From an uncultured Azospirillum sp. (GTDB lineage Bacteria > Pseudomonadota > Alphaproteobacteria > Azospirillales > Azospirillaceae), in NCBI RefSeq assembly GCF_946480385.1, contig NZ_CAMLJP010000041.1:1-47517 (forward strand): a DNA stretch of 47,517 nt, given 5' to 3'. The notes beneath the pieces are model-generated. The model searched no databases and was not told the origin of the DNA. It saw nothing but the letters and a program-made list of their open reading frames with translations. Shown here in pieces: positions 9,656 to 20,377 of this stretch (position 1 is the stretch's first letter; each line of letters opens with the position of its first letter). Both the position numbers and the translations under genes were made by a program.

Positions 9656-11269
9656 TTGACCGTCACCGATGCGCTGCCCGTCCCCGCCCGGCTGGGCCGT
9701 GTTTCCGCGCGGCTGGCCGCGCTGACCGGCTGGCGCCGGCTGACTGCCGCGGCCTTGCTGGGCGGGCTCGCCACGCTGGCGCTGCCGCCGGCCGACCTCA
9801 TACCAGTGCTGCTGGTCGCCTTTCCCGGCCTGATCTGGCTGCTGGACGGGGTGGAGACGAAGAAGGGCGCCTTCGCCGTCGGCTGGTTCTTCGGCTTCGG
9901 CCATCACCTGCTGGGGCTCTATTGGATCAGCGCCGCGCTGTTCACCGATATCGGGCGCTTCTGGTGGGCCCTGCCGCTGTCCGCCGTCGGTCTGCCGATC
10001 CTGCTGGCGATGTTCAGCGGCGGCGCCACCCTGGCCTTCCACATGCTGCGCCGGCGCGGCTTCGGGATCGGTCTGGGGCGGCCGCTGCTGTTCGCCGCCT
10101 GCTGGTGCCTGTGGGAATGGCTGCGCGGCCATGTCTTCACCGGCTTTCCCTGGAACCTGATCGGCTATGGCTGGGTCGGGGTTCTGCCGGTGCTGCAGAC
10201 CGCCTCGCTGGTCGGCATCTATGGCCTGACGCTGGTGACGGTGCTGGTGGCCAGCCTGCCCGCCGCCCTGCCCGACCGCGACACCACGCCGCGCCGCGCC
10301 TGGGCCGGCGTCGCCACCGGGCTGGCGCTGCTGGCGGTGCTGGGTGGCTGGGGCGCCTGGAGGCTGGCCGGTGCGGTGGACGAACCGGTGCCGGGCGTCC
10401 GTCTCCGGCTGGTCCAGGCGGCGATCGACCAGCGGCTGAAATGGGCACCGGCCGAGCGCGTGCAGAATTTCCAGAGCCATCTCGCCCTGTCCGCCGCCCC
10501 GCCGGCCAATCCGTCGGCCCCACCGCCCAACGTCATCATCTGGCCCGAGACCGCCGTGCCCTTCTTCGTCGAGGAGGATGCGCGGGTGCGCCAGGCGATG
10601 GCCTCCGTCATCCCACCGGGCGGTCTGCTGATCACCGGGGCGCCACGCACGACGGTCGATGCGGACGGCGAGCGTCGTTATTTCAACGGCATGGTCGCGG
10701 TGGACGGCAGTGGTGCGGCCGTCGCCGACTACGACAAGTTCCACCTCGTGCCCTTCGGCGAGTATATGCCGCTGCGGCAATGGCTGCCCGTCGGCGCCAT
10801 CGCCGGCAACGGCGCGGAATTCTCCGCCGGCCCCGGCCCGCGCACCCTGCATCTGGATGGTCATGTGGCCGGGCTGCCGTCCTTCAGCCCGCTGATCTGC
10901 TATGAGAGCATCTTCCCCGGCGCCGTGGTTGACGCTGCCGACCGGCCGCACTGGCTGCTGAACCTGACCAACGACGCCTGGTACGGGCGCACCGCCGGTC
11001 CGCACCAGCATTTCGCCATCAATCAGGTCCGTGCGGTGGAGGAAGGGCTGCCCCTCGTGCGGGTGGCGAATACGGGAATATCCGGGGTGGTGGACTCCTA
11101 CGGTCGTGTGCGACAATTGCTCGGACTGGGTGAGCGAGGCTTCATCGATACCACGTTGCCGAAAGCGCCCGATGGCGCCACAGCCTATGCCCGCATGGGA
11201 GACTGGATTTTCGGCATAGTGCTTCTAGGCTGTTTTCTGGCGGCCTTGGCCTCGCGATATCACCGGTGA
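9656..11269 (+). CDS. lnt: apolipoprotein N-acyltransferase
   Basis: Inner-membrane enzyme that transfers an acyl chain from phospholipid to the N-terminal cysteine of apolipoproteins, the last step of lipoprotein maturation. The N-terminal 240 residues hold the expected six or so transmembrane helices; the rest is a periplasmic carbon-nitrogen hydrolase domain. The catalytic triad is visible: Glu298 in IIWPETAVP, Lys361 in DYDKFHLVPFGEY and Cys415 in LICYESIFP. I choose TTG 9656 (537 residues) with GGAG at 9643-9646; an upstream TTG at 9584 would add 24 unconserved residues. It follows corC by 135 bp, the usual neighbour. Confidence 0.94.
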   Translation: MTVTDALPVPARLGRVSARLAALTGWRRLTAAALLGGLATLALPPADLIPVLLVAFPGLIWLLDGVETKKGAFAVGWFFGFGHHLLGLYWISAALFTDIGRFWWALPLSAVGLPILLAMFSGGATLAFHMLRRRGFGIGLGRPLLFAACWCLWEWLRGHVFTGFPWNLIGYGWVGVLPVLQTASLVGIYGLTLVTVLVASLPAALPDRDTTPRRAWAGVATGLALLAVLGGWGAWRLAGAVDEPVPGVRLRLVQAAIDQRLKWAPAERVQNFQSHLALSAAPPANPSAPPPNVIIWPETAVPFFVEEDARVRQAMASVIPPGGLLITGAPRTTVDADGERRYFNGMVAVDGSGAAVADYDKFHLVPFGEYMPLRQWLPVGAIAGNGAEFSAGPGPRTLHLDGHVAGLPSFSPLICYESIFPGAVVDAADRPHWLLNLTNDAWYGRTAGPHQHFAINQVRAVEEGLPLVRVANTGISGVVDSYGRVRQLLGLGERGFIDTTLPKAPDGATAYARMGDWIFGIVLLGCFLAALASRYHR

Positions 11270-11339
11270 CGCAGCAATACGGGCAATCCGCCCGCCACTG
11301 GCAGAACAATTTCGTGTATCCGGCTTGACCGGAGCGGGC

Positions 11340-11386
11340 TTGACTGCATACGTGGATATGTCGTAACTAGGTTGCACAACCGTTAC
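11340..11386 (+). promoter_or_regulatory. promoter and palindromic operator of the XRE gene
   Basis: TTGACT (11340-11345), an 18-bp spacer and TAACTA (11364-11369) form a promoter with a start site near 11376. Exactly there lies the perfect palindrome GGTTGCACAACC (11370-11381), flanked by outer arms GTAAC (11363-11367) and GTTAC (11382-11386). The position suits a repressor site, possibly for the regulator encoded just downstream. Confidence 0.5.
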
Positions 11387-11399
11387 AGGGATAAACGAG

Positions 11400-11894
11400 A
11401 TGCAGACTGAAACTGGGGCGCCGCGCGGGCGCCGTGCGGGTGCCGGCCGTCCGAAGACCGGAAAGCCGAATCCCATCGACGTCCATGTCGGATCCCGCGT
11501 CCGTCTTCGCCGCACGCTTCTCGGCATGAGCCAGGAAAAGCTCGGCGAGGCGATCGGCCTGACCTTCCAGCAGGTGCAGAAGTACGAGCGCGGCGCCAAC
11601 CGCATCGGCGCGTCGCGTCTGTTCGATCTCAGCCGCGTCCTGGACGTGCCGGTCTCCTTCTTCTTCGACGACATGCCGGCCGAAGCGGCTGCCGCCCGCG
11701 TCGATGACGAGGACGAGTCCGGTGCGACCGAAGAGCGGTCCGCCAGCACCTACGAGCCTGATCCGATGGCCAAGCGCGAGACGCTGGAACTGGTCCGCGC
11801 CTACTACAAGATCAACGATCCGTCGGTGCGCAAGCGCCTGTTCGAGCTGACCAAGGCGGTGGCCAGCGCCGCCGTGGCCGAAGCTGCCGAGTAA
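11400..11894 (+). CDS. XRE-family helix-turn-helix regulator
   Basis: A 164-residue cytoplasmic DNA-binding protein. After a short basic N-terminus (GRRAGAGRPKTGKPNP), residues about 29-90 are a Cro/C1-type HTH domain; MSQEKLGEAIGLTFQQVQKYERGANR is its helix-turn-helix core. A variable acidic linker follows, then a conserved C-terminal tail (DPMAKRETLELVRAYYKI and VRKRLFELTKAVA). A regulator of this type is commonly found between lnt and metK in alphaproteobacteria. Its targets are unknown to me; regulation of itself or of metK is a guess based on position. The ATG at 11400 follows AGGGAT at 11387-11392. Confidence 0.88.
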   Translation: MQTETGAPRGRRAGAGRPKTGKPNPIDVHVGSRVRLRRTLLGMSQEKLGEAIGLTFQQVQKYERGANRIGASRLFDLSRVLDVPVSFFFDDMPAEAAAARVDDEDESGATEERSASTYEPDPMAKRETLELVRAYYKINDPSVRKRLFELTKAVASAAVAEAAE

Positions 11895-12145
11895 CGTCAC
11901 CCAACAACTCATGCCGGTTGCCACACGGCATGTGATACCCACCGAAAGGGGATGGCACGGGTTCGACCGTGCTCCCCCTTCGTGCGGGGCCTGCGATCAT
12001 CGGTCCGGGCCTTTACCGCCGGTAGATTTCTTGACCCCGGCTGAATTCCTTGTCACAACCCGTTTTGGACCGGTGTCTGCGGCCGCTGTACCGGTCTGCC
12101 GTTTCGGCTCATGAAATAGCGTGCCGCCGAATGCCGAGGTTTCCC
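11895..12145 (+). promoter_or_regulatory. structured 251-bp leader of metK
   Basis: No gene lies between the XRE regulator and metK. Two strong hairpins are present: arms CATGCCG/CGGCATG (11910-11916 with 11926-11932, 9-nt loop), and a longer one at 11946-11980 with outer arms AAGGGG/CCCCTT and inner arms GCACGG/CCGTGC. Neither is followed by a T run. I looked for the SAM-II and SAM/SAH riboswitch signatures seen upstream of methionine genes in this class and did not recognise either. Confidence 0.45.
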
Positions 12146-13315
<1,170 letters not shown>

Positions 13316-13358
13316 AAGCGCGTTCGCAGCATAAGACCCGCCGCAAGGCGGACGGACG

Positions 13359-13390
13359 GCAGGGGCTGGCAACGGCCCCTGCTTTCTTTT
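13359..13390 (+). terminator. Rho-independent terminator of metK
   Basis: Perfect 8-bp stem GCAGGGGC (13359-13366) with GCCCCTGC (13375-13382), 8-nt loop, then TTTCTTTT. Confidence 0.85.
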
Positions 13391-13425
13391 GAGGCCCATC
13401 CCTTTTCCCGATACAGCGTTCCGAC

Positions 13426-14163
13426 ATGACCGACGACAGCACCTCTGGCCCCCTTGCCGCCGGCCCCCTCTCCGAAAGCTCCAACCGCCTGTTCGGGCGC
13501 CGCAAGGGCCGGCCGTTGCGCAAGCGCCGGACGGAGCTGATCGACGTTCTGCTGCCGCAGCTCCAGATCACGCTGCCGAAGCCCGGCGAAAGCCTGGACC
13601 CCGCCGGCCTGTTCGACGGCCCGAAACGGGAGGTCTGGCTGGAGGTCGGGTTCGGCATGGGCCATCACCTCGCCTGGCAGGCCGCGCACCATCCGGATGT
13701 CGGCTTCATCGGTGCGGAGCCCTTCCTCAACGGCATCGCCGGCCTGCTGGGCATGGTCGATGACGAAGAGCTGCGGAATGTGCGCATCCAGCCCGACGAC
13801 GCCCGTCCGCTGCTGGATGCGCTGCCCGATGCCTCGATCGGCCGCGCCTTCGTCCTGTTCGCCGACCCCTGGCCGAAGAAGCGCCACGCCGACCGCCGCT
13901 TCATCGGGCCGGAGAATCTGCCGCGGCTCGCCCGCGTGCTGAAGGACGGGGCCGAGCTGCGTCTGGCCAGCGACGACATGGGTCTGGTGCGCTGGATGCT
14001 TGAACACACGGTGAAGCATCCCGATTTCGAATGGACGGCACGCCGCCCGTCGGACTGGCGCATCCGCCCCGACGACTGGCCCGCCACCCGCTATGAGGAA
14101 AAGGCCATCGCCGCCGGCCGCAAGCCGGTCTTCATGCGGTTCGTCCGCCGCCCGCGGGGATGA
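13426..14163 (+). CDS. trmB: tRNA (guanine46-N7)-methyltransferase
   Basis: SAM-dependent methyltransferase that makes m7G46 in tRNA. The 245-residue protein has the class I fold: LEVGFGMGHHLAW (about 72-84) is the SAM-binding loop, FIGAEPFLNGI supplies the ribose-binding acidic residue, and FADPWPKKRHADRRF (about 144-158) is the TrmB signature with catalytic Asp and Lys/His residues. RYEEKAIAAGR near the C-terminus is the family's tRNA-binding end. It follows metK after a terminator, so it likely has its own promoter. Confidence 0.95.
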   Translation: MTDDSTSGPLAAGPLSESSNRLFGRRKGRPLRKRRTELIDVLLPQLQITLPKPGESLDPAGLFDGPKREVWLEVGFGMGHHLAWQAAHHPDVGFIGAEPFLNGIAGLLGMVDDEELRNVRIQPDDARPLLDALPDASIGRAFVLFADPWPKKRHADRRFIGPENLPRLARVLKDGAELRLASDDMGLVRWMLEHTVKHPDFEWTARRPSDWRIRPDDWPATRYEEKAIAAGRKPVFMRFVRRPRG

Positions 14164-14220
14164 CGCATACCCGTTCCGCTTGAGATTCCGGCCGAGCACA
14201 GCGATCGGACCGGAAAAGGC

Positions 14221-14248
14221 TTGCGGCATCGGACGGAATGACTATATT
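14221..14248 (+). promoter_or_regulatory. promoter of the rimP-nusA-infB operon
   Basis: TTGCGG (14221-14226), 16-bp spacer and TATATT (14243-14248). Transcription would begin near 14255 and run straight into the leader hairpins. Confidence 0.6.
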
Positions 14249-14254
14249 CACCGC

Positions 14255-14336
14255 TGAGAACCCATACGGATCGGCGGCCCGGGCAACCGGGCCGGCGAGA
14301 CGCTTTGCGGGTGGGCTTTTGCCCACTTATTTTTTT
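14255..14336 (+). ncRNA. rimP-nusA leader RNA with GNRA hairpin and early terminator
   Basis: The leader starts near 14255. It contains a perfect 7-bp stem GGCCCGG/CCGGGCC (14276-14282 with 14287-14293) closed by a GCAA tetraloop, then a second stem GTGGGC/GCCCAC (14311-14316 with 14321-14326, TTTT loop) followed by TTATTTTTTT, a textbook intrinsic terminator. It lies about 90 bp before rimP, so it would yield an about 80-nt RNA unless read through. It may be an attenuator of the operon that encodes NusA, or a separate small RNA. No tRNA-fMet is present here, unlike E. coli. Confidence 0.55.
14311..14336 (+). terminator. intrinsic terminator inside the rimP leader
   Basis: Stem GTGGGC/GCCCAC with a TTTT loop and a ten-base T-rich tail. 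It is 150 bp after trmB and 90 bp before rimP. Confidence 0.8.
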
Positions 14337-14426
14337 ATGAGCGTGTGGAAGCACGCGCTTGTTGAACCTTCTGTTGTGGAAACCTCGTCCGGTTCGATCC
14401 CGGCCGCAGGCTTTGGGTTAGGTGGA

Positions 14427-14927
14427 ATGGACGCTACAGGTCGCATCGAACAGATCATCACGCCGTCGGTCGAAGCCATGGGCTATGAGGTCGTGCGCGT
14501 ACAGATCTCCGGCGGCCAGCGGGCGATCCTCCAGATCATGGCGGAGCGCGCCGACGGCGCGCCCATGACCGTCGAGGATTGCGCCGACATCAGCCGTTCC
14601 GTCTCGGCCCTGCTGGACGTGGAAGACCCGATCCGCGAGGCTTACACGCTGGAAGTCAGCTCCCCCGGCATCGACCGGCCGCTGACCCGGCTCAAGGATT
14701 TCGAGCGCTTCGCCGGCTTCGAAGCCCGGCTGGAAAGCCGCATGGCCATCGACGGCCGCAAGCGCTTCAAGGGCATGCTGAAGGGCGTCGAGGACGGCCT
14801 GGTGTGCATCGACACCGAACAGGGAGCCGCCCGGCTGGAGTTCGACAACATCCTGCGCGCCAAGCTGGTGCTGACGGACGAGCTGATCCGCGCCAGCCAG
14901 GAGCAGCAGGAGGGCCTGCAGAACTGA
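14427..14927 (+). CDS. rimP: ribosome maturation factor RimP
   Basis: Assists 30S subunit assembly; cytoplasmic. The 166-residue protein matches the two-domain family: an N-terminal domain (residues about 5-85, with GYEVVRVQISGGQRAILQ and the LEVSSPGIDRPL signature near 73-84) and an SH3-like C-terminal domain (about 90-155). I choose ATG 14427 (MDATGRIEQIITPSVE) because it gives the family's normal N-terminus; the frame is open further upstream but only by running through the leader terminator. The ribosome site is unclear: GGTGG is only 1 bp from the ATG. It is first in the rimP-nusA-ylxR-infB operon. Confidence 0.93.
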   Translation: MDATGRIEQIITPSVEAMGYEVVRVQISGGQRAILQIMAERADGAPMTVEDCADISRSVSALLDVEDPIREAYTLEVSSPGIDRPLTRLKDFERFAGFEARLESRMAIDGRKRFKGMLKGVEDGLVCIDTEQGAARLEFDNILRAKLVLTDELIRASQEQQEGLQN

Positions 14928-15052
14928 TGGACCCGTCCGCAAGGACGCGCCATCTGACTGCTTGGCCCAGGTTGCCTGCCCCCACCCCGCCGACCCGACC
15001 GGACATCACGCAAGACCGGCATCACACAAGACCGACTCAGGAAGTGTAACGG

Positions 15053-16615
15053 ATGGAACTGCTGCAAGTCGCTGACGCGGTCGCCCGCGAAAAGAACATC
15101 GACCGGGACGAAGTCCTGGAGGCGATGGAGCAGGCGATTCAGAAGGCCGGCCGCTCCAAGTACGGCCACGAGCACGACATCCGCGCCCGCATCGACCGCA
15201 AGACCGGCGACATCCATCTGACCCGCCACCTGGAGGTGGTCGAGGCGGTGGAGAACGAGGCGACGCAGGTCACCCTGCCCTACGCCCTGAAGCGCAAGCC
15301 CGGCGCCAAGCTCGGCGATTTCCTGGTCGACCCGCTGCCGCCGATCGATTTCGGCCGCATCGCCGCCCAGACCGCCAAGCAGGTGATCGTGCAGAAGGTG
15401 CGCGACGCCGAGCGCAAGCGCCAGTTCAACGAGTACAAGGACCGCAACGGCGAGATCGTCAACGGTCTGGTCAAGCGCGTCGAATACGGCAACGTCACCG
15501 TCGACCTGGGCCGCGCCGAAGCGATCCTGCGCCGCGACGAGCTGCTGCCGCGCGAGCATTTCAAGAACGGCGACCGCGTCCGCGCCTATATCTTCGACGT
15601 CCGCGAGGAACCGCGCGGGCCCCAGATCTTCCTGTCGCGCACGCATCCCATGTTCATGGCGAAGCTGTTCGCGCAGGAAGTGCCGGAGATCTACGACGGC
15701 ATCATCGAGATCAAGGCCGTCGCCCGCGACCCGGGTTCGCGCGCCAAGATCGCGGTGCTGAGCCACGACAGCTCCATCGACCCGGTCGGCGCCTGCGTCG
15801 GCATGCGCGGCAGCCGCGTCCAGGCGGTCGTCGGCGAGCTGCAGGGCGAGAAGATCGACATCATCCCGTGGTCGGGCGAAGCGGCGACCTTCGTCGTCAA
15901 CGCGCTCGCCCCGGCCGAGGTCGCCAAGGTCGTGCTCGACGACGACAACCGCCGCATCGAGGTGGTGGTGCCCGACGACCAGCTGTCGCTGGCCATCGGC
16001 CGCCGCGGCCAGAACGTGCGACTCGCCTCGATGCTGACCGGCTGGGACATCGACATCCTGACCGAACAGGAAGAGTCGGAGCGCCGGTCTGAGGAAATCC
16101 ACAACCGCTCCGCCCTGTTCATGCAGGCGCTGGACGTCGACGACGTGATCGCCCATCTGCTGGTCGCCGAAGGCTTCACCTCCGTCGAGGAGATCGCCTT
16201 CGTCGAGACCGAGGAACTGGCCGAGATCGAAGGCTTCGACGAGTCGGTCGCCGACGAGCTGAAGCAGCGCGCCCTCGCCTTCCTGGAAGTGCAGGACGAG
16301 CAGGCCAACGAGCGTCGCCTGGAACTGGGCGTCGAGGACATCGTCGCCGAGCTGACCGGCTTCACCGCCACGCAGCTGGTGAAGCTGGGCGAGAACGGCG
16401 TGAAGACGCTGGACGACCTGGCCGATCTGGCCGGCGACGAGCTGGTCGAGATCCTGGGCAAGGACGGCGCCAAGGACGCTCCCTCCGAGGAGGAGGCGAA
16501 CGCGATCATCATGGCCGCGCGCGCCCACTGGTTCGAGGGTGAGGAACAGGACGGCGCCGCCGCCACGGCCCCTGCGGCAGATGGCAGCGCCGGTGGTCAG
16601 GGCGCGCAGGCCTGA
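15053..16615 (+). CDS. nusA: transcription termination/antitermination protein NusA
   Basis: Binds RNA polymerase and RNA to control pausing, termination and antitermination. The 520 residues contain the N-terminal polymerase-binding domain (1-125), an S1 domain (about 137-200), KH1 and KH2 (about 230-370; [15 protein letters not shown] and [14 protein letters not shown] carry the GxxG loops), and two C-terminal acidic helical repeats (about 378-430 and 445-500) of the kind that contact the alpha subunit or lambda N in E. coli. The last 20 residues are Ala/Gly-rich. The spacing from rimP is 125 bp, longer than elsewhere in the operon. Confidence 0.97.
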   Translation: MELLQVADAVAREKNIDRDEVLEAMEQAIQKAGRSKYGHEHDIRARIDRKTGDIHLTRHLEVVEAVENEATQVTLPYALKRKPGAKLGDFLVDPLPPIDFGRIAAQTAKQVIVQKVRDAERKRQFNEYKDRNGEIVNGLVKRVEYGNVTVDLGRAEAILRRDELLPREHFKNGDRVRAYIFDVREEPRGPQIFLSRTHPMFMAKLFAQEVPEIYDGIIEIKAVARDPGSRAKIAVLSHDSSIDPVGACVGMRGSRVQAVVGELQGEKIDIIPWSGEAATFVVNALAPAEVAKVVLDDDNRRIEVVVPDDQLSLAIGRRGQNVRLASMLTGWDIDILTEQEESERRSEEIHNRSALFMQALDVDDVIAHLLVAEGFTSVEEIAFVETEELAEIEGFDESVADELKQRALAFLEVQDEQANERRLELGVEDIVAELTGFTATQLVKLGENGVKTLDDLADLAGDELVEILGKDGAKDAPSEEEANAIIMAARAHWFEGEEQDGAAATAPAADGSAGGQGAQA

Positions 16616-16689
16616 CCGGCAGCAATGCCGGTTGGAACTGCGCCCGACAGGAACGATTATTCGGGACCGCGCGAGCGGATGACGATCGG

Positions 16690-17490
16690 ATGACCGAACG
16701 GAACGACGAACGGACACCGACCGCCGCCGCGGATGCGGTGCCGGATCAGGAATTGGCACCGGACGACGGTGCCGGGACGGACCGCCTGCCGGCCGACGAC
16801 GAGAAGGGGCCTCTGCGCCGCTGCATCGCGTCGGGTACGGTCGGGCCGAAAGAGGGCATGATCCGCTTCGTGATCGGCCCCGACGGCGAGGTGGTGCCGG
16901 ACCTTGAGGAACGTCTGCCCGGCCGCGGCCTTTGGGTCACGGCCGACAGGGATGCCCTGGCGAAGGCCATGGGGAAATCCGTTTTCGCCAAGGCGGCCCG
17001 CCGGGCGGTGAAAGTACCGCCCGATCTGGCCGAAAGGCTGGAACGGCTGCTGGAACGGCGGTGTCTGCACGCGTTGGGCCTTGCCCGCCGTGCCGGCCAC
17101 GTCCTGGCGGGATACGAGAAGGTGCGCGAGGCGTTGAGGGCCAACCAGGTCGGCCGTGCGGGTCCCCCGCCGGCCCTGCTGGTCGAAGCCGCGGACGGCT
17201 CGCTGGACCAGCGCGGCAAGGTGACGGCGCTCGCGCCGTCGCTGCCGGTGATCGATCTGTTCGAGTCCTCGGCCTTGGCCGCGGCGCTCGGGCGCGATCA
17301 TGCGGTGCATGCCGTGGTGGCGCGAGGCAGGCTGGCCGCTGGGCTGGTCCGCGAAGCGGCACGCCTGAGGGGGCTGAAAGGTCCCCGGGGGCACCTGGAC
17401 CTGAAAGGTCCCCAAGGGGACCGGGATGAGCACCAGGATTCTGATAAGGGCTTGGGAGTCGGCGATACGGCCGGCCGGCCTGCGATGTAA
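16690..17490 (+). CDS. YlxR/DUF448 and L7Ae-like RNA-binding protein
   Basis: A 266-residue protein conserved between nusA and infB in alphaproteobacteria. After an acidic 35-residue leader, residues about 38-90 form the YlxR (DUF448) domain with PLRRCIASGTVGPKEGMIRF and the LPGRGLWVTAD motif. Residues about 115-215 resemble the L7Ae/L30e-type RNA-binding fold fused to YlxR in this class. The usual RxCIVTR-like core of YlxR is here RRCIASG. The tail contains a short duplicated unit, LKGPRGH and LKGPQGD, encoded by matching CTGAAAGGTCCCC segments. Function is unproven; RNA binding during translation or RNase P modulation has been suggested for YlxR. Confidence 0.85.
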   Translation: MTERNDERTPTAAADAVPDQELAPDDGAGTDRLPADDEKGPLRRCIASGTVGPKEGMIRFVIGPDGEVVPDLEERLPGRGLWVTADRDALAKAMGKSVFAKAARRAVKVPPDLAERLERLLERRCLHALGLARRAGHVLAGYEKVREALRANQVGRAGPPPALLVEAADGSLDQRGKVTALAPSLPVIDLFESSALAAALGRDHAVHAVVARGRLAAGLVREAARLRGLKGPRGHLDLKGPQGDRDEHQDSDKGLGVGDTAGRPAM

Positions 17491-17511
17491 CGTCTGACCA
17501 TTCGGGAACCG

Positions 17512-20367
17512 ATGACCGACAGCAACGACCAGGACCAGAAGAAAGTCTTGCACCTAACCGGCGCCAGCAAAGGAAAGCTGGAGTCGAAGAAGCCGGTCGA
17601 GACCCAGGTCCGGCAGAGCTTCTCCCATGGCCGGTCAAAAGCGGTGACCGTAGAGGTCAAGCGCAAGCGTCATGTTGAAAAGGGCGCCGTGCCCGGCATT
17701 GCCGACGGCGGCGCCGCCGCGCGCCAGGCTGCCCAGGGCCTGCCCATCCGCGGTGCACAGGGCCAGCGGCCTCGTGGTGGCGGTGCCCCTGCCGGGCGCC
17801 AGCTGACCCGCGAGGAGCTGGAATCGCGCCTGCGTGCGCTTCGCGGCGCCGCGGCCTTCGAAGAGCAGCGCCGGATCGAGGCCGAGGAAGAAGCGGCCCG
17901 CGCCGAAGCGCGCGCCGCCGAGGCCGCCGCCCGCGCCGAAGAAGAGGCCGCTGCCCCTCCGGCCGCTCCCTCCGAAGCCGCCGCTCCGGCCGCCGCAGAA
18001 GCTCCGGCCCAGGCCGAGCCCGAAATGCCGCCGATCATCCTGGACGCCGAGACCTTGCGCCAGCGCGAGCTGGACGAGATGCGCGCCATCCAGGAGGAGG
18101 AGCGCAAGATCGCCGAAGAGGCCGAACGCCGCCGCAAGGAGGAAGAGGCCAAGCGCAAGGAAGCCGTGGACGCCAAGCGCCGCGACGCCGAACCGGCGGC
18201 CCGCCGCGATGGCGGCCGCGACGGCGCGCCCCGTGACGGTGCGCGTCCGGCCGGTGCCCGTCCCGCCGGCGACCAGCGCCCCGGTGGTGCCTCTGCCCGT
18301 CCCGCCGCCGATGCCGCTCCCGGCCGCACGCTGCCGGGTGCCGGTGCTCCGGCCCCCCGCGCCGTCGAGGAGGAGGAGGACAACCGCCGCAAGGGTGGTC
18401 GTGGCGGCGCTCCGGCCAAGGCCGCTCCCGCCCGTCCCGCCGCCAAGGCTCCCGCCGGCGCCGACCGCCGCAAGGGCACCAAGCTGACCGTCTCGCAGGC
18501 GCTCAGCGACGACGGCGGCGACCGCACCCGGTCGCTGGCCGCCGTCCGCCGTGCCCGCGAGCGTGAACGCATGCGGCAGATGAGCCGTCAGGAGACGGCG
18601 AAGGTCACCCGCGACGTCGTCCTGCCGGAGGTCATCACCGTCCAGGAGCTGGCCAACCGCATGGCCGAGCGTGGCGCCGACGTGATCAAGTCGCTGATGC
18701 GCATGGGCGTGATGGCGACCATCAACCAGACCATCGATGCCGACACCGCCGAGCTGGTCATCACCGAGTTCGGCCACCGCGTCCGCCGCGTGTCGGAGTC
18801 CGACGTCGAAATCGGCCTGCGTGCCACCGAGGAAGAGGGCGCCATCCTGGTGCCGCGTCCGCCGGTCGTCACCATCATGGGCCACGTCGACCACGGCAAG
18901 ACCTCGCTGCTCGACGCCCTGCGCCAGACCGACGTGGTGTCGGGCGAGGCCGGCGGCATCACCCAGCATATCGGCGCCTATCAGGTGCAGCTGGAGTCGG
19001 GTTCGCGCATCACCTTCATCGACACGCCGGGTCACGCCGCCTTCACCGAGATGCGTGCCCGCGGCGCCAACGTCACCGACGTGGTCGTGCTGGTGGTCGC
19101 CGCGAACGATGGCGTCATGCCGCAGACGATCGAAGCCATCCGCCACGCCAAGGCGGCCAAGGTTCCGATCATCGTCGCCATCAACAAGTGCGACCTGCCG
19201 GACGCCCGTCCGGAGCGCGTCCGCCAGGAACTGCTCCAGCACGAGCTGGTGGTCGAGGAGATGGGCGGCGACGTGCTCGACGTCGAAGTGTCGGCCAAGG
19301 CGAAGCTGAACCTGCACAAGCTGGAAGAGGCCATCCTCCTCCAGGCCGAAATCCTGGAGCTGCGGGCCAATCCCGAGCGGGCCGCCGAAGGCGTCGTCAT
19401 CGAGGCGAAGCTGGAGCGTGGCCGTGGTTCGGTCGCCACCGTGCTGGTCCAGCGCGGTACGCTGAAGGTCGGCGACGTGTTCGTGACCGGTGCCGAATGG
19501 GGTCGCGTCCGCGCCCTCATCAACGACCGCGGCCAGAACGTCAACGAGGCGGCCCCGGCCGTCCCGGTCGAGGTCCTGGGCCTGAACGGCACGCCGATGG
19601 CCGGCGACGACTTCACCGTCGTCGAGTCCGAAGCCCGTGCCCGCGAGATCGCCGAGTTCCGCCAGCGCAAGAAGCGCGAAGCGGTGGTCGCGGCGTCGGC
19701 CCGCGGTTCGCTGCAGGACATGTTCAGCCGCATCCAGGCCGGCGAGGCCAAGGAACTGCCGGTCGTCATCAAGGGCGACGTGCAGGGCTCGATCGAAGCC
19801 ATCGCCAGCTCGCTGGAGAAGCTCACGGCCGAGAACACCGAGGTCAAGGTCCGCGTCCTGCACAACTCGGTCGGTGCGATCAACGAGTCCGACATCACGC
19901 TGGCGAATGCGTCCAACGCGATGATCATCGGCTTCAACGTCCGCGCCAACCCGCAGGCCCGCGACCTCGCCAAGCGCGACGGCGTCGAAATCCGCTACTA
20001 CTCGATCATCTACAACGTGATCGACGACGTGAAGGCGGCGCTGACCGGTCTGTTGTCCCCGACGCTGCGGGAACGCTTCATCGGCTACGCGACCATCCGC
20101 GAGGTGTTCAACATCACGAAGGTCGGCAAGGTCGCCGGTTGTATGGTCACGCAGGGCACCGTCAAGCGCGGCGCCGGCGTCCGCCTGCTGCGCGACAACG
20201 TCGTCATTCACGAAGGCACGCTCAAGACGCTCAAGCGCTTCAAGGACGAAGTCAAGGAAGTGCGCGAGGGTTACGAGTGCGGCATGGCCTTCGAGAATTA
20301 CGACAACATCCAGGCCGGCGATCAGATCGAAGCCTTCGAGATCGAGGAAATCGCCCGCGAGCTGTAA
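17512..20367 (+). CDS. infB: translation initiation factor IF-2
   Basis: GTPase that brings fMet-tRNA to the 30S subunit. The 951-residue protein has a long, charged N-terminal region (1-340), with a Glu/Ala/Arg-rich stretch that probably forms a continuous helix (about 100-240) and a Pro/Ala/Gly/Arg-rich linker, both usual in alphaproteobacterial IF-2. The G domain follows: G1 GHVDHGKT near 457-464, G3 DTPGHAAF near 503-510, G4 NKCD near 558. Domain II and the C-terminal fMet-tRNA-binding C2 domain reach the end ([15 protein letters not shown]). The ATG at 17512 lies 22 bp after the ylxR stop. A large terminator follows. Confidence 0.98.
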   Translation: MTDSNDQDQKKVLHLTGASKGKLESKKPVETQVRQSFSHGRSKAVTVEVKRKRHVEKGAVPGIADGGAAARQAAQGLPIRGAQGQRPRGGGAPAGRQLTREELESRLRALRGAAAFEEQRRIEAEEEAARAEARAAEAAARAEEEAAAPPAAPSEAAAPAAAEAPAQAEPEMPPIILDAETLRQRELDEMRAIQEEERKIAEEAERRRKEEEAKRKEAVDAKRRDAEPAARRDGGRDGAPRDGARPAGARPAGDQRPGGASARPAADAAPGRTLPGAGAPAPRAVEEEEDNRRKGGRGGAPAKAAPARPAAKAPAGADRRKGTKLTVSQALSDDGGDRTRSLAAVRRARERERMRQMSRQETAKVTRDVVLPEVITVQELANRMAERGADVIKSLMRMGVMATINQTIDADTAELVITEFGHRVRRVSESDVEIGLRATEEEGAILVPRPPVVTIMGHVDHGKTSLLDALRQTDVVSGEAGGITQHIGAYQVQLESGSRITFIDTPGHAAFTEMRARGANVTDVVVLVVAANDGVMPQTIEAIRHAKAAKVPIIVAINKCDLPDARPERVRQELLQHELVVEEMGGDVLDVEVSAKAKLNLHKLEEAILLQAEILELRANPERAAEGVVIEAKLERGRGSVATVLVQRGTLKVGDVFVTGAEWGRVRALINDRGQNVNEAAPAVPVEVLGLNGTPMAGDDFTVVESEARAREIAEFRQRKKREAVVAASARGSLQDMFSRIQAGEAKELPVVIKGDVQGSIEAIASSLEKLTAENTEVKVRVLHNSVGAINESDITLANASNAMIIGFNVRANPQARDLAKRDGVEIRYYSIIYNVIDDVKAALTGLLSPTLRERFIGYATIREVFNITKVGKVAGCMVTQGTVKRGAGVRLLRDNVVIHEGTLKTLKRFKDEVKEVREGYECGMAFENYDNIQAGDQIEAFEIEEIAREL

Positions 20368-20377
20368 GACCGACGGC

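Noticed and set aside
11895..12145. SAM-II or SAM/SAH riboswitch before metK
   Set aside because: I could not match the conserved core of either class by eye.
14255..14426. tRNA gene before rimP as in E. coli (metY)
   Set aside because: The hairpins present do not form a cloverleaf and no CCA end is seen.
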